The position numbers and the translations under genes are program-made. A model generated the notes under the pieces. It was given only the letters and a program-made list of their open reading frames with translations. It ran no database searches and was not told the origin of the DNA. This document shows, piece by piece, positions 63,921 to 64,000 of a stretch of DNA of 64,000 bases. Origin of the DNA: Flavobacteriales bacterium UBA6770 (GTDB taxonomy: Bacteria > Bacteroidota > Bacteroidia > Flavobacteriales_G > Salibacteraceae); contig CAJIZH010000003.1 of the NCBI GenBank assembly GCA_905181875.1, forward strand, positions 496,001 to 560,000, written 5' to 3'. Numbering within the stretch: position 1 is the stretch's first letter; each line of letters starts with the position of its first letter.

Positions 63921-64000
63921 ATGTCTATACCCAATGAATTCGTAGTTGGTCTCGATATAGGGACTACAAAAATTGCCGCTTTAGTTGGCCGCAAAAATGA
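63921..64000 (+). CDS. ftsA: Division protein FtsA, N-terminal part (cut by window edge)
   Basis: The last 80 bases encode MSIPNEFVVGLDIGTTKIAA and a few more residues, the phosphate-1 motif of the actin-like FtsA that ties FtsZ to the membrane. The ATG is 4 bases after the ftsQ stop. Not in the ORF track because it is short and open at the right edge; ftsZ is expected next. Confidence 0.88.
   Translation, partial: MSIPNEFVVGLDIGTTKIAALVGRKN

Overview
The window is AT-rich DNA from a Bacteroidota bacterium, most likely a free-living, probably marine, member of the Flavobacteriales or a close relative. The evidence is the gene set itself: gldB-gldC, proteins with type IX secretion (T9SS) sorting tails, a PorV/PorQ-like protein, two DUF6089 outer-membrane proteins, DUF4296, the order uppS-bamA-ompH-ompH-murI, and a dcw cluster in Bacteroidota order. 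Non-ATG starts (TTG, GTG) are common, Shine-Dalgarno sites are not evident, and many intergenic gaps carry the Bacteroidota -7 box TAnnTTTG. No rRNA, tRNA, CRISPR array or intact mobile element was seen. The genus cannot be told from this window.

Layout. 1-8.3 kb: anmK (cut at the left edge), an amino-acid dehydrogenase, NhaD antiporter, exbB-exbD-tonB, a membrane mannosyltransferase-like gene and folC. 8.3-18.3 kb: a Ca2+-type P-ATPase, two small lipoproteins, a LuxE-like acyl-activating enzyme, tyrS, an NAD-dependent epimerase, then DUF4296-dihydroorotase-polyprenol phosphomannose synthase on the minus strand. 18.5-30.7 kb: seven co-directional genes for surface or secreted proteins (T9SS nuclease, two more large secreted proteins, lipoprotein, TonB-dependent receptor, PorV-like protein, NHL lipoprotein). 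30.7-40.9 kb: hydrolase and pdxJ (minus), then CBS protein, nadK, two DUF6089 proteins, uppS, bamA, two ompH and murI. 40.9-41.8 kb: a badly decayed metF pseudogene. 41.8-51.3 kb: lepA, a heme-receptor-like TonB-dependent receptor, bcp, nadE, an outer-membrane barrel, gldB-gldC, engB and a hydrolase. 51.5-64 kb: the division and cell wall cluster mraZ-rsmH-ftsL-ftsI-murE-mraY-murD-ftsW-murG-murC-ftsQ-ftsA (ftsA cut at the right edge).

How the genes work together. Envelope building dominates: lipid carrier (uppS), precursor synthesis (murI, murE, mraY, murD, murG, murC), septal synthesis (ftsL, ftsI, ftsW, ftsQ, ftsA), recycling (anmK) and outer-membrane assembly (bamA, two Skp-like chaperones). 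ExbB-ExbD-TonB could energise the two TonB-dependent receptors. The polyprenol-phosphate-mannose synthase could supply a donor to the GT39/GT83-like enzyme.

Main points for a second look. (1) Five single-base frameshifts, all correctable by removing one base, lie in four otherwise intact genes (dehydrogenase, bamA, a TonB receptor signal peptide, ftsI twice). Two of these genes are essential, so insertion-type sequence errors are the simplest explanation. (2) The metF remnant, by contrast, has stops and shifts in both directions and is a real pseudogene. (3) Four 10-bp-phased direct repeats lie upstream of mraZ and look like the MraZ operator. (4) The 18.5-30.7 kb locus couples a secreted nuclease-like protein and an OB-fold-like secreted protein to its own receptor and PorV-like partner, split by a strong terminator; it is the best candidate here for an undescribed system. 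(5) Two intrinsic terminators run straight into the start codon of the next gene.
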